A DNA stretch of 19,434 bases from Ruminococcaceae bacterium UBA6842 (GCA_002451855.1 DKDS01000094.1:15636-35069), one strand, 5' to 3'; counted from the stretch's first letter, positions 6,997 through 14,811 are shown. The notes: generated from the letters alone by a model not told the origin. Made by a program: numbers and translations.

Positions 6997-7260
6997 ATGC
7001 CGAACATTAAATCTGCTAAAAAGCGCGTGCGTGTAAGCGAGGCTAATTATGAGCATAACAAGGCTTACCGTTCTGCTTTAAGAACTGCTATAAAGAAAGC
7101 GGACGCAGCTATTGACGCTAAATCTGCCGATGCTGCCGATGTTGTAACCGTTGCCGTTAAGAAGATTGATCAGGCTGCCGTTAAGGGAATTATTCATAAA
7201 AACAATGCCGCCAGAAAAAAATCTGCTTTGGTTACCCGCTTGAATAAGGTAAAGGCTTAA
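6997..7260 (+). CDS. rpsT: 30S ribosomal protein S20
   Basis: An 87-aa, Lys/Ala-rich basic protein that starts MPNIKSAKKRVRVSE, the conserved S20 opening, with the family's KGIIHKNNAARKKS segment near residues 64-77. S20 binds 16S rRNA early in 30S assembly. Length is normal. The start is set by AGGAGG at 6984-6989, 7 nt before the ATG; an open frame continues upstream to 6880, but those residues are not S20-like and run through the promoter. It is monocistronic, with its own promoter and a strong terminator. Being a core gene, it shows that this stretch is ordinary chromosome between the repeat element and the iron genes. Confidence 0.97.
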   Translation: MPNIKSAKKRVRVSEANYEHNKAYRSALRTAIKKADAAIDAKSADAADVVTVAVKKIDQAAVKGIIHKNNAARKKSALVTRLNKVKA

Positions 7261-7283
7261 TGACATCTTAATTCAATTAGCTT

Positions 7284-7319
7284 AAAACCGCGAAATGCTT
7301 TTGCTTTTCGCGGTTTTTT
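7284..7319 (+). terminator. Rho-independent terminator of rpsT
   Basis: AAAACCGCGAAA (7284-7295) pairs with TTTCGCGGTTTT (7306-7317) across a 10-nt loop, ending in TTTTTT. Confidence 0.93.
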
Positions 7320-7354
7320 GTTTCCCGATAAGCGATTTGCCAAGTTGCACATTT

Positions 7355-7380
7355 AATCGGTTAGTTAGCGCTAACCGATT
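7355..7380. promoter_or_regulatory. Upstream iron-box-like operator of the feo operon
   Basis: Perfect 10-bp arms AATCGGTTAG and CTAACCGATT around six bases. With the 6-4-6 layout it reads GTTAGT-TAGC-GCTAAC (7360-7375), one base off the shared motif. It lies about 50 bp upstream of the feo -35 box, so it may bind a second repressor dimer pair or serve looping. It resembles the DtxR/IdeR iron box (TTAGGTTAGSCTAACCTAA). Confidence 0.65.
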
Positions 7381-7431
7381 TGTTTATGCTGACAAATTTA
7401 CAAAAAATTTAAAAATGGGTATTAAAATCAC

Positions 7432-7460
7432 TTGACAAGTTCTGAAAACGGGAGTATTAT
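7432..7460 (+). promoter_or_regulatory. Promoter of the feo operon
   Basis: TTGACA (7432-7437, consensus), 17-bp spacer, TATTAT (7455-7460). The expected start site, near 7467, falls inside the operator at 7464-7487, the usual place for repression. Confidence 0.85.
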
Positions 7461-7463
7461 ATC

Positions 7464-7487
7464 ATTGGTTAGCAAGGGCTAATCAAT
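7464..7487. promoter_or_regulatory. Iron-box-like operator over the feo start site
   Basis: ATTGGTTAGC and GCTAATCAAT flank AAGG (one G-T mismatch in 10 bp). The core is GTTAGC-AAGG-GCTAAT (7468-7483). Its position right after the -10 box implies that binding blocks transcription start. A DtxR-family, Fe(II)-dependent repressor is the inferred ligand. Confidence 0.7.
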
Positions 7488-7501
7488 TTTAAGCGCATAA
7501 A

Positions 7502-7517
7502 GTTAGCGAAAGCTAAT
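7502..7517. promoter_or_regulatory. Third iron-box-like operator in the feo leader
   Basis: GTTAGC-GAAA-GCTAAT, same 6-4-6 layout as the previous site, with centres 34 bp apart (close to three helical turns). It lies in the 5' leader ahead of feoA. Confidence 0.65.
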
Positions 7518-7540
7518 TTTGCTTGAAACGGGGGACAGGT

Positions 7541-7753
7541 ATGATGCCTTTAACACTTGCCGCAGTAGGCGAAGACAATACCATTAAAAAAATCGGCGGA
7601 AGTCCCGAGGTAAGACAGCACCTTGAAAATTTAGGCTTTGTTGTCGGGGGAAATGTTAAGGTTATTAACGCACTATCCGGAAATGTAATAGTGAATGTTA
7701 AGGAAACGCGGGTTGCCATAAGCGAAGAAATGGCACGCAAAATTATGATTTAG
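7541..7753 (+). CDS. feoA: FeoA-domain protein 1
   Basis: A 70-aa SH3-like FeoA protein, a cytosolic partner of the FeoB ferrous transporter. It shows the family pattern: PLTLAAVGE opening, a helix containing VRQHLENLGFVVGG (24-37), and a final beta strand set with VNVKETRVAISEEMARKI. The first of two adjacent ATGs (7541, 7544) is chosen because GGGGGA at 7530-7535 is well spaced; a TTG at 7523 would place the ribosome site inside the gene. It is first in the feo operon, directly downstream of the iron-box cluster. It lacks the more typical RRLxDMGL core seen in the second FeoA, so the two are diverged paralogues. Confidence 0.88.
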   Translation: MMPLTLAAVGEDNTIKKIGGSPEVRQHLENLGFVVGGNVKVINALSGNVIVNVKETRVAISEEMARKIMI

Positions 7754-7790
7754 TTTTCAATTTTAGTTTTATATAAAGGGGGATTTATTA

Positions 7791-8012
7791 ATGAAGACTT
7801 TGAAATCAGCAAAGGTCGGGGAGAATTACACGGTGGTAAAGCTCCACGGCGAGGGCGCTGTAAAAAGGCGCATTATGGATATGGGTCTTACCAAGGGTGT
7901 GCAGGTTCATGTACGCAAGGTTGCACCTTTAGGCGATCCGGTCGAAGTCACGGTAAGAGGCTATGAGCTTTCGCTCAGAAAGGCCGACGCCGATATGATT
8001 GAGGTCGAGTAA
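7791..8012 (+). CDS. feoA: FeoA-domain protein 2
   Basis: A 73-aa FeoA protein with the classic helix-turn VKRRIMDMGLTKG (about 24-36) and the C-terminal GDPVEVTVRGYELSLRKADAD strand pair found in most FeoAs. Strong ribosome site AAAGGGGG (7775-7782). Located 37 nt after the first feoA and 63 nt before feoB. Tandem FeoA genes are common in Clostridia; one may contact the FeoB G domain while the other has a regulatory or structural role, which is inference. Confidence 0.93.
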   Translation: MKTLKSAKVGENYTVVKLHGEGAVKRRIMDMGLTKGVQVHVRKVAPLGDPVEVTVRGYELSLRKADADMIEVE

Positions 8013-8034
8013 GACCTTATTTTAAAGCCGTGCG

Positions 8035-8050
8035 GTTAGCATAGGCTTAT
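8035..8050. promoter_or_regulatory. Degenerate iron-box-like site before feoB
   Basis: GTTAGC-ATAG-GCTTAT: the left half is exact and the right half differs at one or two positions, with 6-4-6 spacing kept. It sits in the feoA2-feoB gap, 25 bp before the feoB ATG. No clear promoter accompanies it, so it may be weak or chance. Confidence 0.35.
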
Positions 8051-8075
8051 TAATGAAAGTGAGAGGATAAAAGCT

Positions 8076-10553
8076 ATGGATATCAGAATTGCCCTCGCGG
8101 GCAACCCGAACTGCGGTAAAACAACATTGTTTAACGCACTTACAGGCTCAAATCAGTTTGTAGGTAACTGGCCGGGCGTTACGGTTGAAAAAAAGGAAGG
8201 AAAGCTTAAAAAGCACGACGGCGTTATAATCACCGACCTTCCGGGTATTTATTCACTGTCTCCGTACACTCTTGAAGAGGTGGTTGCGAGAAATTACCTT
8301 ATTTCGGAGCGTCCGAACGCAATACTCAACATAATCGACGGTACAAACCTCGAAAGAAACCTTTATCTTACCACACAGCTCGTAGAGCTTGGTATACCGG
8401 TTGTTATCGCTATCAATATGATGGATATAGTCCGCAAAAACGGCGATAAGATAAATACCGAGGAGCTTTCCCGTCAGCTCGGATGTAAAATAGTTGAAAT
8501 TTCCGCCCTTAAGGGTACGGGAATAATGGAAGCGGCAGAAGCTGCGATACACGCCGCAGAGAACACAAAGACCGTTCCTCAGCACAGCTTCTCGGGCTGC
8601 GTTGAACACGCTATCGCTCACATAGAGGAAGCGGCTGTTCACAATATGCCGGAAGAGCAGCAGCGTTGGTATGCAATAAAGATATTTGAGCGCGACGACA
8701 AAGTTTTGGCGTCTCTCAATATCGACAAGGAAACGCTTGCTCACATCGACACGGATATAGCCGCCGCCGAAAAGGAAATGGACGATGACTCTGAGTCAAT
8801 CATCACAAACGAGCGTTATATCTACATAGCTTCGATTATCAAGGCTTGCTATAAAAAGAAAAACGCGGGTCAGCTTTCAACCTCTGATAAAATAGATAAG
8901 GTTGTAACAAACCGTTGGCTCGGTCTTCCGATATTTGCCTTGGTTATGTTCCTTGTTTATTATATTTCAATGGTTACGGTAGGCTCTGCCGCAACAGACT
9001 GGGCAAACGACGGACTGTTCGGAGACGGTTGGCATCTCTTCGGTATAGGTTCTAAGGCTTACAGCGCAGAGGCTGACGATTATACCGCCGCCGCAGAGGC
9101 TGTTCAGGCGTTTACAGATATTGATGTTGCCGCCGAGGATTTTGACGCGGACGAAGCGCTTGAAGAAATAAAGGATTTCAAAACAAGTGAAGACAAGGCA
9201 ACCGTTGAGGTTGAGGATGAAGAAACCCTTGAGGTAAGCGAGCTTGACGCATATTATTCGTCAATCCCGTCAGGTGCTGACGAGGAAAGCACAGTCGCTA
9301 TGACCTACAAGGACGCCGTTAAGTATTTCGAGAAAAACGGCTTTGACGAGCCCGATCCCGCCGATTACGGCGTATGGGTTCCCGGCGTTCCGGTACTTGT
9401 TGGCGACGGACTTGATAAAATAGGCGCCGCGGATTGGCTTTCGGGACTTATTAACGACGGTATCGTAGCCGGCGTCGGTGCGGTTCTCGGCTTTGTTCCG
9501 CAGATGCTTGTTCTGTTCTTACTCTTAGCATTCCTTGAGGCTTGCGGATATATGTCCCGTATAGCATTCGTTCTTGACCGTATCTTCCGTAAATTCGGAC
9601 TTTCGGGTAAATCCTTCATCCCGATGCTTATAGGTACAGGCTGCGGAATACCCGGAATTATGGCTTCGCGTACCATTGAAAATGAACGCGACCGCCGTAT
9701 GACTATTATGACGACAACCTTTATCCCCTGCGGAGCTAAGGTACCGTTTATATCAATGATTGCAGGCGCTATATTCGGCGGCTCTGCATGGGTTGCCACA
9801 TCAGCTTACTTTATCGGTATGGCGGCAATCATCATCTCGGGCATTATGCTTAAGAAAACAAAGATGTTCTCAGGCGATCCCGCTCCGTTCGTTATGGAGC
9901 TTCCGGCTTACCACTGGCCGACCGTAGGCAATGTTCTCCGTTCAATGTGGGAGCGCGGCTGGTCGTTCATCAAGAAGGCAGGAACAATCATTCTTCTTTC
10001 TACAATCTTTGTTTGGTTCGCTACCTACTTCGGTTGGGCAGACGGCTCGTTCGGAATGCTCTCCGAGGACCAGATAAGCTCTTCAATTCTCGCAAAAATC
10101 GGTTCCGCTATCGCTTGGATATTCAAGCCGCTCGGTTGGGGTAACTGGCAGGCTGCCGTTGCTTCGATTACCGGTCTTGTTGCAAAGGAAAACATCGTTG
10201 GTACAATGGGTATACTTTATCCCGACGGTTGGGCAGAGATTGCAAAGCAGTTCACCGGAATCACAGGCTATTCATTCCTTGTGTTCAACCTGCTCTGCGC
10301 ACCCTGCTTCGCGGCTATCGGCGCTATCAAGCGTGAGATGAACAGCCCGAAGTGGACTTGGTTCGCAATCGGCTATCAGTGCGGATTTGCTTATCTGATT
10401 GCTCTTATGATCAACCAGTTCGGCGGTTTGTTCACAGGCGATGTAAATGTTGTAGGCGTTATATTTGCGGCGGCTGCGCTTGCACTTATAGTGTATATGC
10501 TCGTTCGTCCTTACAAGGAAGCCACAAAGCTTACAGCAAAGGTTAAGGTTTAA
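8076..10553 (+). CDS. feoB: Ferrous iron transport protein B
   Basis: An 825-aa GTPase-coupled Fe(II) permease of the cytoplasmic membrane. The N-terminal G domain has GNPNCGKT (9-16), Thr36 as G2, DLPG (54-57), NMMD (114-117) and SAL (143-145), followed by a helical spacer (about 170-270). The membrane part starts near 283; conserved gate segments are ACGYMSRIAF (489-498), GTGCGIPGIM (520-529) and PCGAKVPF (551-558), with another Cys pair at 741/744. Two oddities: an acidic insertion of about 100 residues (326-430) after the first membrane helix, predicted outside, and GTGCGIPG where most FeoBs have GFGCNVPA. AGAGGA at 8062-8067 is the ribosome site. Operon with two feoA genes and the Cys-rich peptide, under iron-box control. 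Confidence 0.96.
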   Translation: MDIRIALAGNPNCGKTTLFNALTGSNQFVGNWPGVTVEKKEGKLKKHDGVIITDLPGIYSLSPYTLEEVVARNYLISERPNAILNIIDGTNLERNLYLTTQLVELGIPVVIAINMMDIVRKNGDKINTEELSRQLGCKIVEISALKGTGIMEAAEAAIHAAENTKTVPQHSFSGCVEHAIAHIEEAAVHNMPEEQQRWYAIKIFERDDKVLASLNIDKETLAHIDTDIAAAEKEMDDDSESIITNERYIYIASIIKACYKKKNAGQLSTSDKIDKVVTNRWLGLPIFALVMFLVYYISMVTVGSAATDWANDGLFGDGWHLFGIGSKAYSAEADDYTAAAEAVQAFTDIDVAAEDFDADEALEEIKDFKTSEDKATVEVEDEETLEVSELDAYYSSIPSGADEESTVAMTYKDAVKYFEKNGFDEPDPADYGVWVPGVPVLVGDGLDKIGAADWLSGLINDGIVAGVGAVLGFVPQMLVLFLLLAFLEACGYMSRIAFVLDRIFRKFGLSGKSFIPMLIGTGCGIPGIMASRTIENERDRRMTIMTTTFIPCGAKVPFISMIAGAIFGGSAWVATSAYFIGMAAIIISGIMLKKTKMFSGDPAPFVMELPAYHWPTVGNVLRSMWERGWSFIKKAGTIILLSTIFVWFATYFGWADGSFGMLSEDQISSSILAKIGSAIAWIFKPLGWGNWQAAVASITGLVAKENIVGTMGILYPDGWAEIAKQFTGITGYSFLVFNLLCAPCFAAIGAIKREMNSPKWTWFAIGYQCGFAYLIALMINQFGGLFTGDVNVVGVIFAAAALALIVYMLVRPYKEATKLTAKVKV

Positions 10554-10591
10554 TAAGCTTCTCCCCTAATTTGTGAAAGGAGTCTGTCAGT

Positions 10592-10762
10592 ATGCTTGCA
10601 TGGTTAAAGCTTAATATTGCAACCATAATAATAAGCCTGATACTTATTGCCGTGGTTGCTGCGGTTATTGTTTCAATAGTTAAAAATAAGAAAAAAGGCA
10701 AATCCTCCTGTGGCTGTAATTGCGCTCACTGTGCCATGGCCGGCTCCTGCCACAAAAAATAG
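10592..10762 (+). CDS. FeoB-associated Cys-rich membrane protein
   Basis: A 56-aa peptide with one membrane helix (about residues 8-30), a basic KNKKKGK junction placing the tail in the cytoplasm, and a Cys cluster C40-G-C42-N-C44-A-H-C47 with a last Cys53 and a His54. This matches the small family found after feoB in many Firmicutes. The cluster could hold Fe or an Fe-S centre or pass iron from FeoB, perhaps analogous to FeoC; this is inferred. AAAGGAG (10576-10582) fixes the ATG start. It lies 38 nt after feoB and ends just before the operon terminator. Confidence 0.92.
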   Translation: MLAWLKLNIATIIISLILIAVVAAVIVSIVKNKKKGKSSCGCNCAHCAMAGSCHKK

Positions 10763-10770
10763 TTTTATTA

Positions 10771-10806
10771 AGGGAGGCGCCGAGTATTCGGCGCCTCCCT
10801 GTTTTT
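10771..10806 (+). terminator. Rho-independent terminator of the feo operon
   Basis: A perfect 13-bp GC-rich stem, AGGGAGGCGCCGA (10771-10783) with TCGGCGCCTCCCT (10788-10800), GTAT loop, then GTTTTT. Confidence 0.95.
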
Positions 10807-10816
10807 AACAGCAAAA

Positions 10817-10836
10817 GTAAGCGGACGCTAACCTAA
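10817..10836. promoter_or_regulatory. Iron-box-like site before the ABC exporter genes
   Basis: GTAAGC-GGAC-GCTAAC (10817-10832), one mismatch, 6-4-6 layout, and the right half extends to GCTAACCTAA as in the DtxR/IdeR consensus. It ends 14 bp before the ABC ATPase ATG. Between the feo terminator (ending 10806) and this site there is no room for a recognisable -35/-10 pair, so the promoter is unclear. Confidence 0.5.
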
Positions 10837-10850
10837 AAGGAGAATGATCG

Positions 10851-11552
10851 ATGGCAATAGTTGAATTTAAGGATGTCAGCCGTGTGTATACAAGCGGCGA
10901 TCACGAGCTTAAGGCGCTTGACGGCGTGAATATGACCCTTGATGAGGGAAAGTTTATAGTTATTTTGGGACCGAGCGGTGCGGGCAAAAGCACGCTTTTA
11001 AATCTGCTTGGCGGTCTTGACAGCCCCACAAGCGGTAAAATAATTGTTGAGGGCAAGGATATATCCACCCTTTCGGGCGATGAACTGGCGGAATACCGTG
11101 CGGCTAAGGTTGGATTTGTATTTCAGTTTTACAACCTTGTGCCTACGCTTACGGTTCACGAAAATGTAGCGCTTGTAAAGGAAATTGCGCCCGAATCCCT
11201 TTCCGCAACCAAAATGATTGAGGAAGTAGGACTTATAGATCACCTTAAAAATTTCCCGTCGGAGTTATCGGGGGGAGAGCAGCAGCGTGTTTCAATCGCA
11301 AGGGCGCTTGCAAAGAACCCGAAAATTCTTTTGTGCGACGAGCCGACCGGTGCGCTTGACTCGGAAACGGGCGTGCTTGTTTTAAAGCTTCTCTTAAAAA
11401 TGGCACGGGATTACGGCAAAACGATAGTAATAGTAACCCACAATCAGAACATCGCAAAGATGGCGGATGTTGTAATGCGTGTTAAAAACGGCAGGATAGT
11501 ATCCGTGACCGAGCAGGAAAATCCGTCCTCCGCGGATGAAATCGACTGGTAA
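10851..11552 (+). CDS. ABC transporter ATP-binding protein (MacB/LolD type)
   Basis: A 233-aa ABC ATPase: Walker A GPSGAGKST (40-48), Q-loop FQFYN (91-95), signature LSGGEQ (139-144), Walker B ILLCDE (159-164) and switch His197. The LVPTLTVHENV segment after the Q-loop is typical of the MacB/LolD/FtsE group, which couples to FtsX-type permeases by mechanotransmission and usually exports or moves lipoproteins, peptides, antibiotics or haem. The permease gene follows by 14 nt. The ribosome site is AAAGGAGA (10836-10843). An iron-box-like repeat lies just upstream. Substrate unknown. Confidence 0.94.
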   Translation: MAIVEFKDVSRVYTSGDHELKALDGVNMTLDEGKFIVILGPSGAGKSTLLNLLGGLDSPTSGKIIVEGKDISTLSGDELAEYRAAKVGFVFQFYNLVPTLTVHENVALVKEIAPESLSATKMIEEVGLIDHLKNFPSELSGGEQQRVSIARALAKNPKILLCDEPTGALDSETGVLVLKLLLKMARDYGKTIVIVTHNQNIAKMADVVMRVKNGRIVSVTEQENPSSADEIDW

Positions 11553-11566
11553 AGGCGGGGAAATAT

Positions 11567-13846
11567 ATGCTGTTTAAAAAGCTTTGGAGAACGATGGGGC
11601 TTTACAGGGCGCAGTTTATTTCAATGGTAATTATGATAGCGCTCGGAATAGGCATTTTCGTCGGCTTTAATATGGAATGGGTAAGCATTGAAAAAAACAC
11701 CGACGCCTTTTATAAGGAAACGGGCTTTGCCGATTACCGCATCACCTCGGAAAAGGGATTTACCGCTGACGACCTTGAAAAAATAGAGAATACCGACGGC
11801 GTGGAAAAGGCCTCGCGCTATCTTTCGGTAAATGCCGATGTCAAGGAAAAAAGCGGCGACGCCGTGGCGCTTACCGTAACCGAAAACTCAGAGGTTTCGG
11901 GCGTTAAGCTGATTTCGGGAGAAAAATATGACGGAGACGATACCGAGGGCGTTTGGCTTTCCGATAAATACGCAAGCGCAAACGGATTTAAGCTCGGAGA
12001 TAAGATAACCTTTAAGTATAAAAATCTTCAAATAGAGTGTAAAATAAAGGGACTTATAAAATCCTCCGAATATCTTATCTGCGTCCGTGATTCAAGCCAG
12101 CTTATGCCGGATTACGACACCTTCGGCTTTGCGTACATATCGCCCGCGCTTTACAAAAAAGCCGCCGGAACAGATTTTTACCCCCAAATCAATGTAATTT
12201 CCGATTTGGATAAAAAGGAGTTTACCGAAAAGGCGGACAAGGCTCTCGGCAAGACCGAGCTTATCCTTACCAAGGATGAAGTCGGCTCGTATTCGCTCGC
12301 AAGAGGCGAGGCGGACGAGGGCAAAACCATGGGTTCGGTACTGCCCGTGCTTTTCCTGCTTATAGCCGTGCTTACAATGGTAACCACAATGCACCGCCTT
12401 ACTGCAAAGGAAAAAACACAAATAGGTACGCTTAAGGCGCTCGGCTTTAAGGACAGGAGAATACTTCGCCATTACACCTCGTATGCGTTTATGATAGGCA
12501 TAATGGGCTCGGTTTTGGGAATCGCCTTAGGCTATGCGATAGCGTACTTTATTATGAACCCCGACGGTATGATGGGTACATATTTCGATATGCAGAAATG
12601 GGTGCTTTATATACCGGGCTTCTGTGTGATTTCCGTTATCGTGATTATAGCGTTGCTTACACTTATCGGCTTCCTTTCCGTAAAGCAAATGCTCAAGGGA
12701 ACCGCGGCGGACGCGCTTCGCCCGTATACCCCAAAGAAGATGAAACCGCTTGCGATAGAAAAAACTAAATCCTTTCACAAGCTTTCATTCGGGTCAAGAT
12801 GGAATCTGCGCGATATAATGCGCCATAAATCGAGAACCGCAATGAGCCTTGTGGGAATTGTAGGCTGTACGGTGCTTACGGTCGGTTCACTCGGTATGAG
12901 GGACACTATGAGCCGGTTCCTTGATATGTATTACGACGGCGCGCTTTGCTACAACACACGCATTTATCTTGCGGAGGACGCGTCGGCGGAAGAGCGTGAC
13001 AGGATAGCCGAAAAATATGACGGAGACAAAAGCGCCTCTCTCGGAGTTCAAATTGAGGACAAGACCGTTTTCATCGATATATATTCGCTTGAAAATGATA
13101 TGCTTCGTTTCCCGTCTGACAAAAAGGGCTATGCAGAGCTTGAAAATGACGGCGCTTATATTTGTATGCGGCTTGCGGACGAATTTGATTTAAACGTCGG
13201 GGACACATTTAAGCTGAGCCCCTACGGTACTGATAAGGAATATACGCTTAAGCTTTCGGGAATTATAAGAAGTACCTCGGAATGTGTTGTTATAACGGAA
13301 AAATATGCCGAAAAGCTCGGCATAGGCTTTACTCCCGATTCTGTGTACACAAATACCGAGAAAAAGGACATAGAAAGCGACAGCGCAATAAAAACCGTAC
13401 AGTCCAAAAAGGCGATTATGGATTCGTTTGATACATTTTTAGAGCTTATGAATTCAATGATATTCGTTCTTGTGGGCGGCGCGCTTGTGCTTGGTATAGT
13501 GGTGCTTTACAACCTCGGCGTTATGAGCTACACCGAGCGTTACCGTGAAATGGCTACGCTTAAGGTCGTCGGCTTTAAGGACAGAAAAATCGGAAACCTG
13601 CTCATAGGGCAGAATGTATGGCTTTCTGTCGTGGGAATTGCGCTCGGTCTGCCGCTCGGCGCTCTGACGCTTGATTTTCTTCTTAAAAAGCTGGCTCCCG
13701 AATACGAAATGCGAATGTATATAGGTCCTGTCACCTACATTGTCAGCATTTTGCTCACATTCGGTGTATCGCTGCTCGTAAGCCTTATGGTATCACGCAA
13801 AAACAAAAAAATAGATATGGTTGAGGCGCTCAAAGGCGCGGAATGA
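11567..13846 (+). CDS. FtsX/MacB-type ABC permease, two-module
   Basis: A 759-aa partner of the preceding ATPase. About eight membrane helices can be drawn: 17-36, 256-276, 304-330, 346-371, 424-444, 628-650, 682-706 and 720-743. They enclose two large outside domains (about 40-255 and 445-627). The FtsX module occurs twice, each with the cytoplasmic coupling motif: KTQIGTLKALGFKDRRI (283-299) and REMATLKVVGFKDRKI (660-675). Such double-module permeases in Firmicutes are monomers equivalent to two MacB/FtsX subunits; most have unknown substrates (peptides, lipids, cell-wall compounds). HrtB haem exporters are about half this length, so that role is not supported. The stop is directly abutted by the stop of a minus-strand gene. 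Confidence 0.9.
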   Translation: MLFKKLWRTMGLYRAQFISMVIMIALGIGIFVGFNMEWVSIEKNTDAFYKETGFADYRITSEKGFTADDLEKIENTDGVEKASRYLSVNADVKEKSGDAVALTVTENSEVSGVKLISGEKYDGDDTEGVWLSDKYASANGFKLGDKITFKYKNLQIECKIKGLIKSSEYLICVRDSSQLMPDYDTFGFAYISPALYKKAAGTDFYPQINVISDLDKKEFTEKADKALGKTELILTKDEVGSYSLARGEADEGKTMGSVLPVLFLLIAVLTMVTTMHRLTAKEKTQIGTLKALGFKDRRILRHYTSYAFMIGIMGSVLGIALGYAIAYFIMNPDGMMGTYFDMQKWVLYIPGFCVISVIVIIALLTLIGFLSVKQMLKGTAADALRPYTPKKMKPLAIEKTKSFHKLSFGSRWNLRDIMRHKSRTAMSLVGIVGCTVLTVGSLGMRDTMSRFLDMYYDGALCYNTRIYLAEDASAEERDRIAEKYDGDKSASLGVQIEDKTVFIDIYSLENDMLRFPSDKKGYAELENDGAYICMRLADEFDLNVGDTFKLSPYGTDKEYTLKLSGIIRSTSECVVITEKYAEKLGIGFTPDSVYTNTEKKDIESDSAIKTVQSKKAIMDSFDTFLELMNSMIFVLVGGALVLGIVVLYNLGVMSYTERYREMATLKVVGFKDRKIGNLLIGQNVWLSVVGIALGLPLGALTLDFLLKKLAPEYEMRMYIGPVTYIVSILLTFGVSLLVSLMVSRKNKKIDMVEALKGAE

Positions 13847-14056
13847 TTATCTGAAATAACGGTCGAGACTGTCGGAGAGTATAACTGAATGTGAATGCTT
13901 TTCGACAGCCAGAGCCGTCCGCCGAAGCTCATCGGCAGAGTGTATCTGATCGTTGAATTTTCGCAGCTCCGACTGCATACTTATAGGCAGTGACAGAAAA
14001 TATTTCCGTGTGCCGGAGCTTCCTGTTATTAATTCGTTTAAATTATTATAACGCAC
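13847..14056 (-). CDS. Small conserved Clostridial protein of unknown function (69 aa)
   Basis: Convergent with the permease: its TAA begins at the base after the permease TGA. The start is GTG, preceded on the minus strand by a strong AGGGGG site 8 nt away, which supports real translation. The protein opens RYNNLNELITGSSGTRKYFLSLP and has a SELRKFNDQIHSADELRRTAL segment. I recall similar short proteins, with a GSS-RKYFLSLP motif and an 'IH-A-EL' helix, from several Clostridia, but no function is known to me. It is soluble and without Cys. It interrupts the plus-strand metal genes, so the ABC pair and the HMA gene are probably separate transcripts. Confidence 0.65.
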   Translation of the reverse strand: MRYNNLNELITGSSGTRKYFLSLPISMQSELRKFNDQIHSADELRRTALAVEKHSHSVILSDSLDRYFR

Positions 14057-14120
14057 GGTATCGACCCCCTATGGATTAGATTTGCCGCGCGATACTAAAA
14101 AATGCAAGGGAAGAATTACT

Positions 14121-14384
14121 ATGATAAAAACAGTGCTTAAAATAGACGGTATGATGTGCGGAATGTGCGAGTCCCATATAAACGACGCCGTGCGCCGTGA
14201 ATTTAAGGTCAAAAAGGTCACCTCCTCGCACACAAAGGGCGAAACCGTTATAATATCCGAAAACGAGCTTGATGAAAATAAGCTCCGTGAAGTAATAGGC
14301 GGCACGGGGTACGAGATGAAAAGCTTAACAAGCGCACCCGAAGAAGAAAAAAAGGGTCTTTTCGGAATGTTCCGTAAAAAATAA
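14121..14384 (+). CDS. Heavy-metal-associated (HMA) domain protein, probable metallochaperone
   Basis: An 87-aa ferredoxin-like HMA domain. The metal loop is GMMCGMC (Cys13, Cys16), followed by the usual helix and strands, then a charged tail ending GLFGMFRKK that could touch membrane or partner. HMA proteins bind Cu(I), Zn(II) or similar soft ions and hand them to P1B ATPases. AAGGGAAG at 14106-14113 makes ATG 14121 the start rather than the in-frame TTG at 14082. It is followed after 4 nt by the AraC-type gene and then the DUF6110-like and ATPase genes. The ATPase itself lacks a CxxC N-domain, so this protein may supply that function in trans (inference). Confidence 0.9.
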   Translation: MIKTVLKIDGMMCGMCESHINDAVRREFKVKKVTSSHTKGETVIISENELDENKLREVIGGTGYEMKSLTSAPEEEKKGLFGMFRKK

Positions 14385-14388
14385 AGCT

Positions 14389-14727
14389 ATGGAAAACAGA
14401 AGTAAAGCAAATGAAAAATTAGCCCATGAAATATGCCGTTATCTTACCGATAATATGGAAAGCCGTATAACCCTTAAAATGCTGTCCGAGAAATTCCATA
14501 TTTCGGGGACGAGTATTAAATGCGCGTTTAAGTCGGCTTACGGCGAATCGATTTACGCATACACAAGAAGACAAAAAATGCTTTCCGCCGCAAAGGAGCT
14601 TAAAAACACCGATAAAAGCGTGCTTGAAATTGCGGGCAGCTATGGCTACGATAACGGTTCTAAATTTGCAAAGGCATTCAGGGAATGTATAGGAATGTCA
14701 CCGCTTAGTTACCGAAAAAACGGGTAG
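14389..14727 (+). CDS. AraC-family DNA-binding protein, HTH domain only
   Basis: A 112-aa protein that is just the two-helix-turn-helix AraC domain, like SoxS, MarA or Rob's DNA-binding half: first HTH about 28-50, second about 77-99, with the signature GYDNGSKFAKAFRECIGMSPLSYR at 86-109 (given here only as a landmark). There is no ligand or sensor domain, so activity would depend on abundance. It starts 4 nt after the HMA stop with no clear ribosome site, suggesting translational coupling. Position suggests control of the metal-export genes. Two Cys (45, 100) are present but show no metal-binding pattern. Confidence 0.88.
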   Translation: MENRSKANEKLAHEICRYLTDNMESRITLKMLSEKFHISGTSIKCAFKSAYGESIYAYTRRQKMLSAAKELKNTDKSVLEIAGSYGYDNGSKFAKAFRECIGMSPLSYRKNG

Positions 14728-14752
14728 CTTTGTTGTCTAAATGGAGCGGAAA

Positions 14753-14781
14753 TTGTCGGAATACGAATGTACAATTATAAG
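14753..14781 (+). promoter_or_regulatory. Promoter before the DUF6110-like gene
   Basis: TTGTCG (14753-14758), 17-bp spacer, TATAAG (14776-14781), start site near 14788, just ahead of GGAGG at 14797-14801. It lets the DUF6110-like gene and ATPase be transcribed apart from HMA-AraC; no iron-box motif is near it. Confidence 0.6.
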
Positions 14782-14811
14782 TAAACAAAATTGAACGGAG
14801 GTATTACCGAT

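Noticed and set aside
7461..7540. A riboswitch in the feoA leader
   Set aside because: The paired segments are explained as three copies of one spaced DNA palindrome, also found at other loci. I see no known riboswitch core and no leader terminator.
11567..13846. HrtB-type haem export permease
   Set aside because: HrtB is about half as long with one FtsX module; this protein has two modules and two large external domains.
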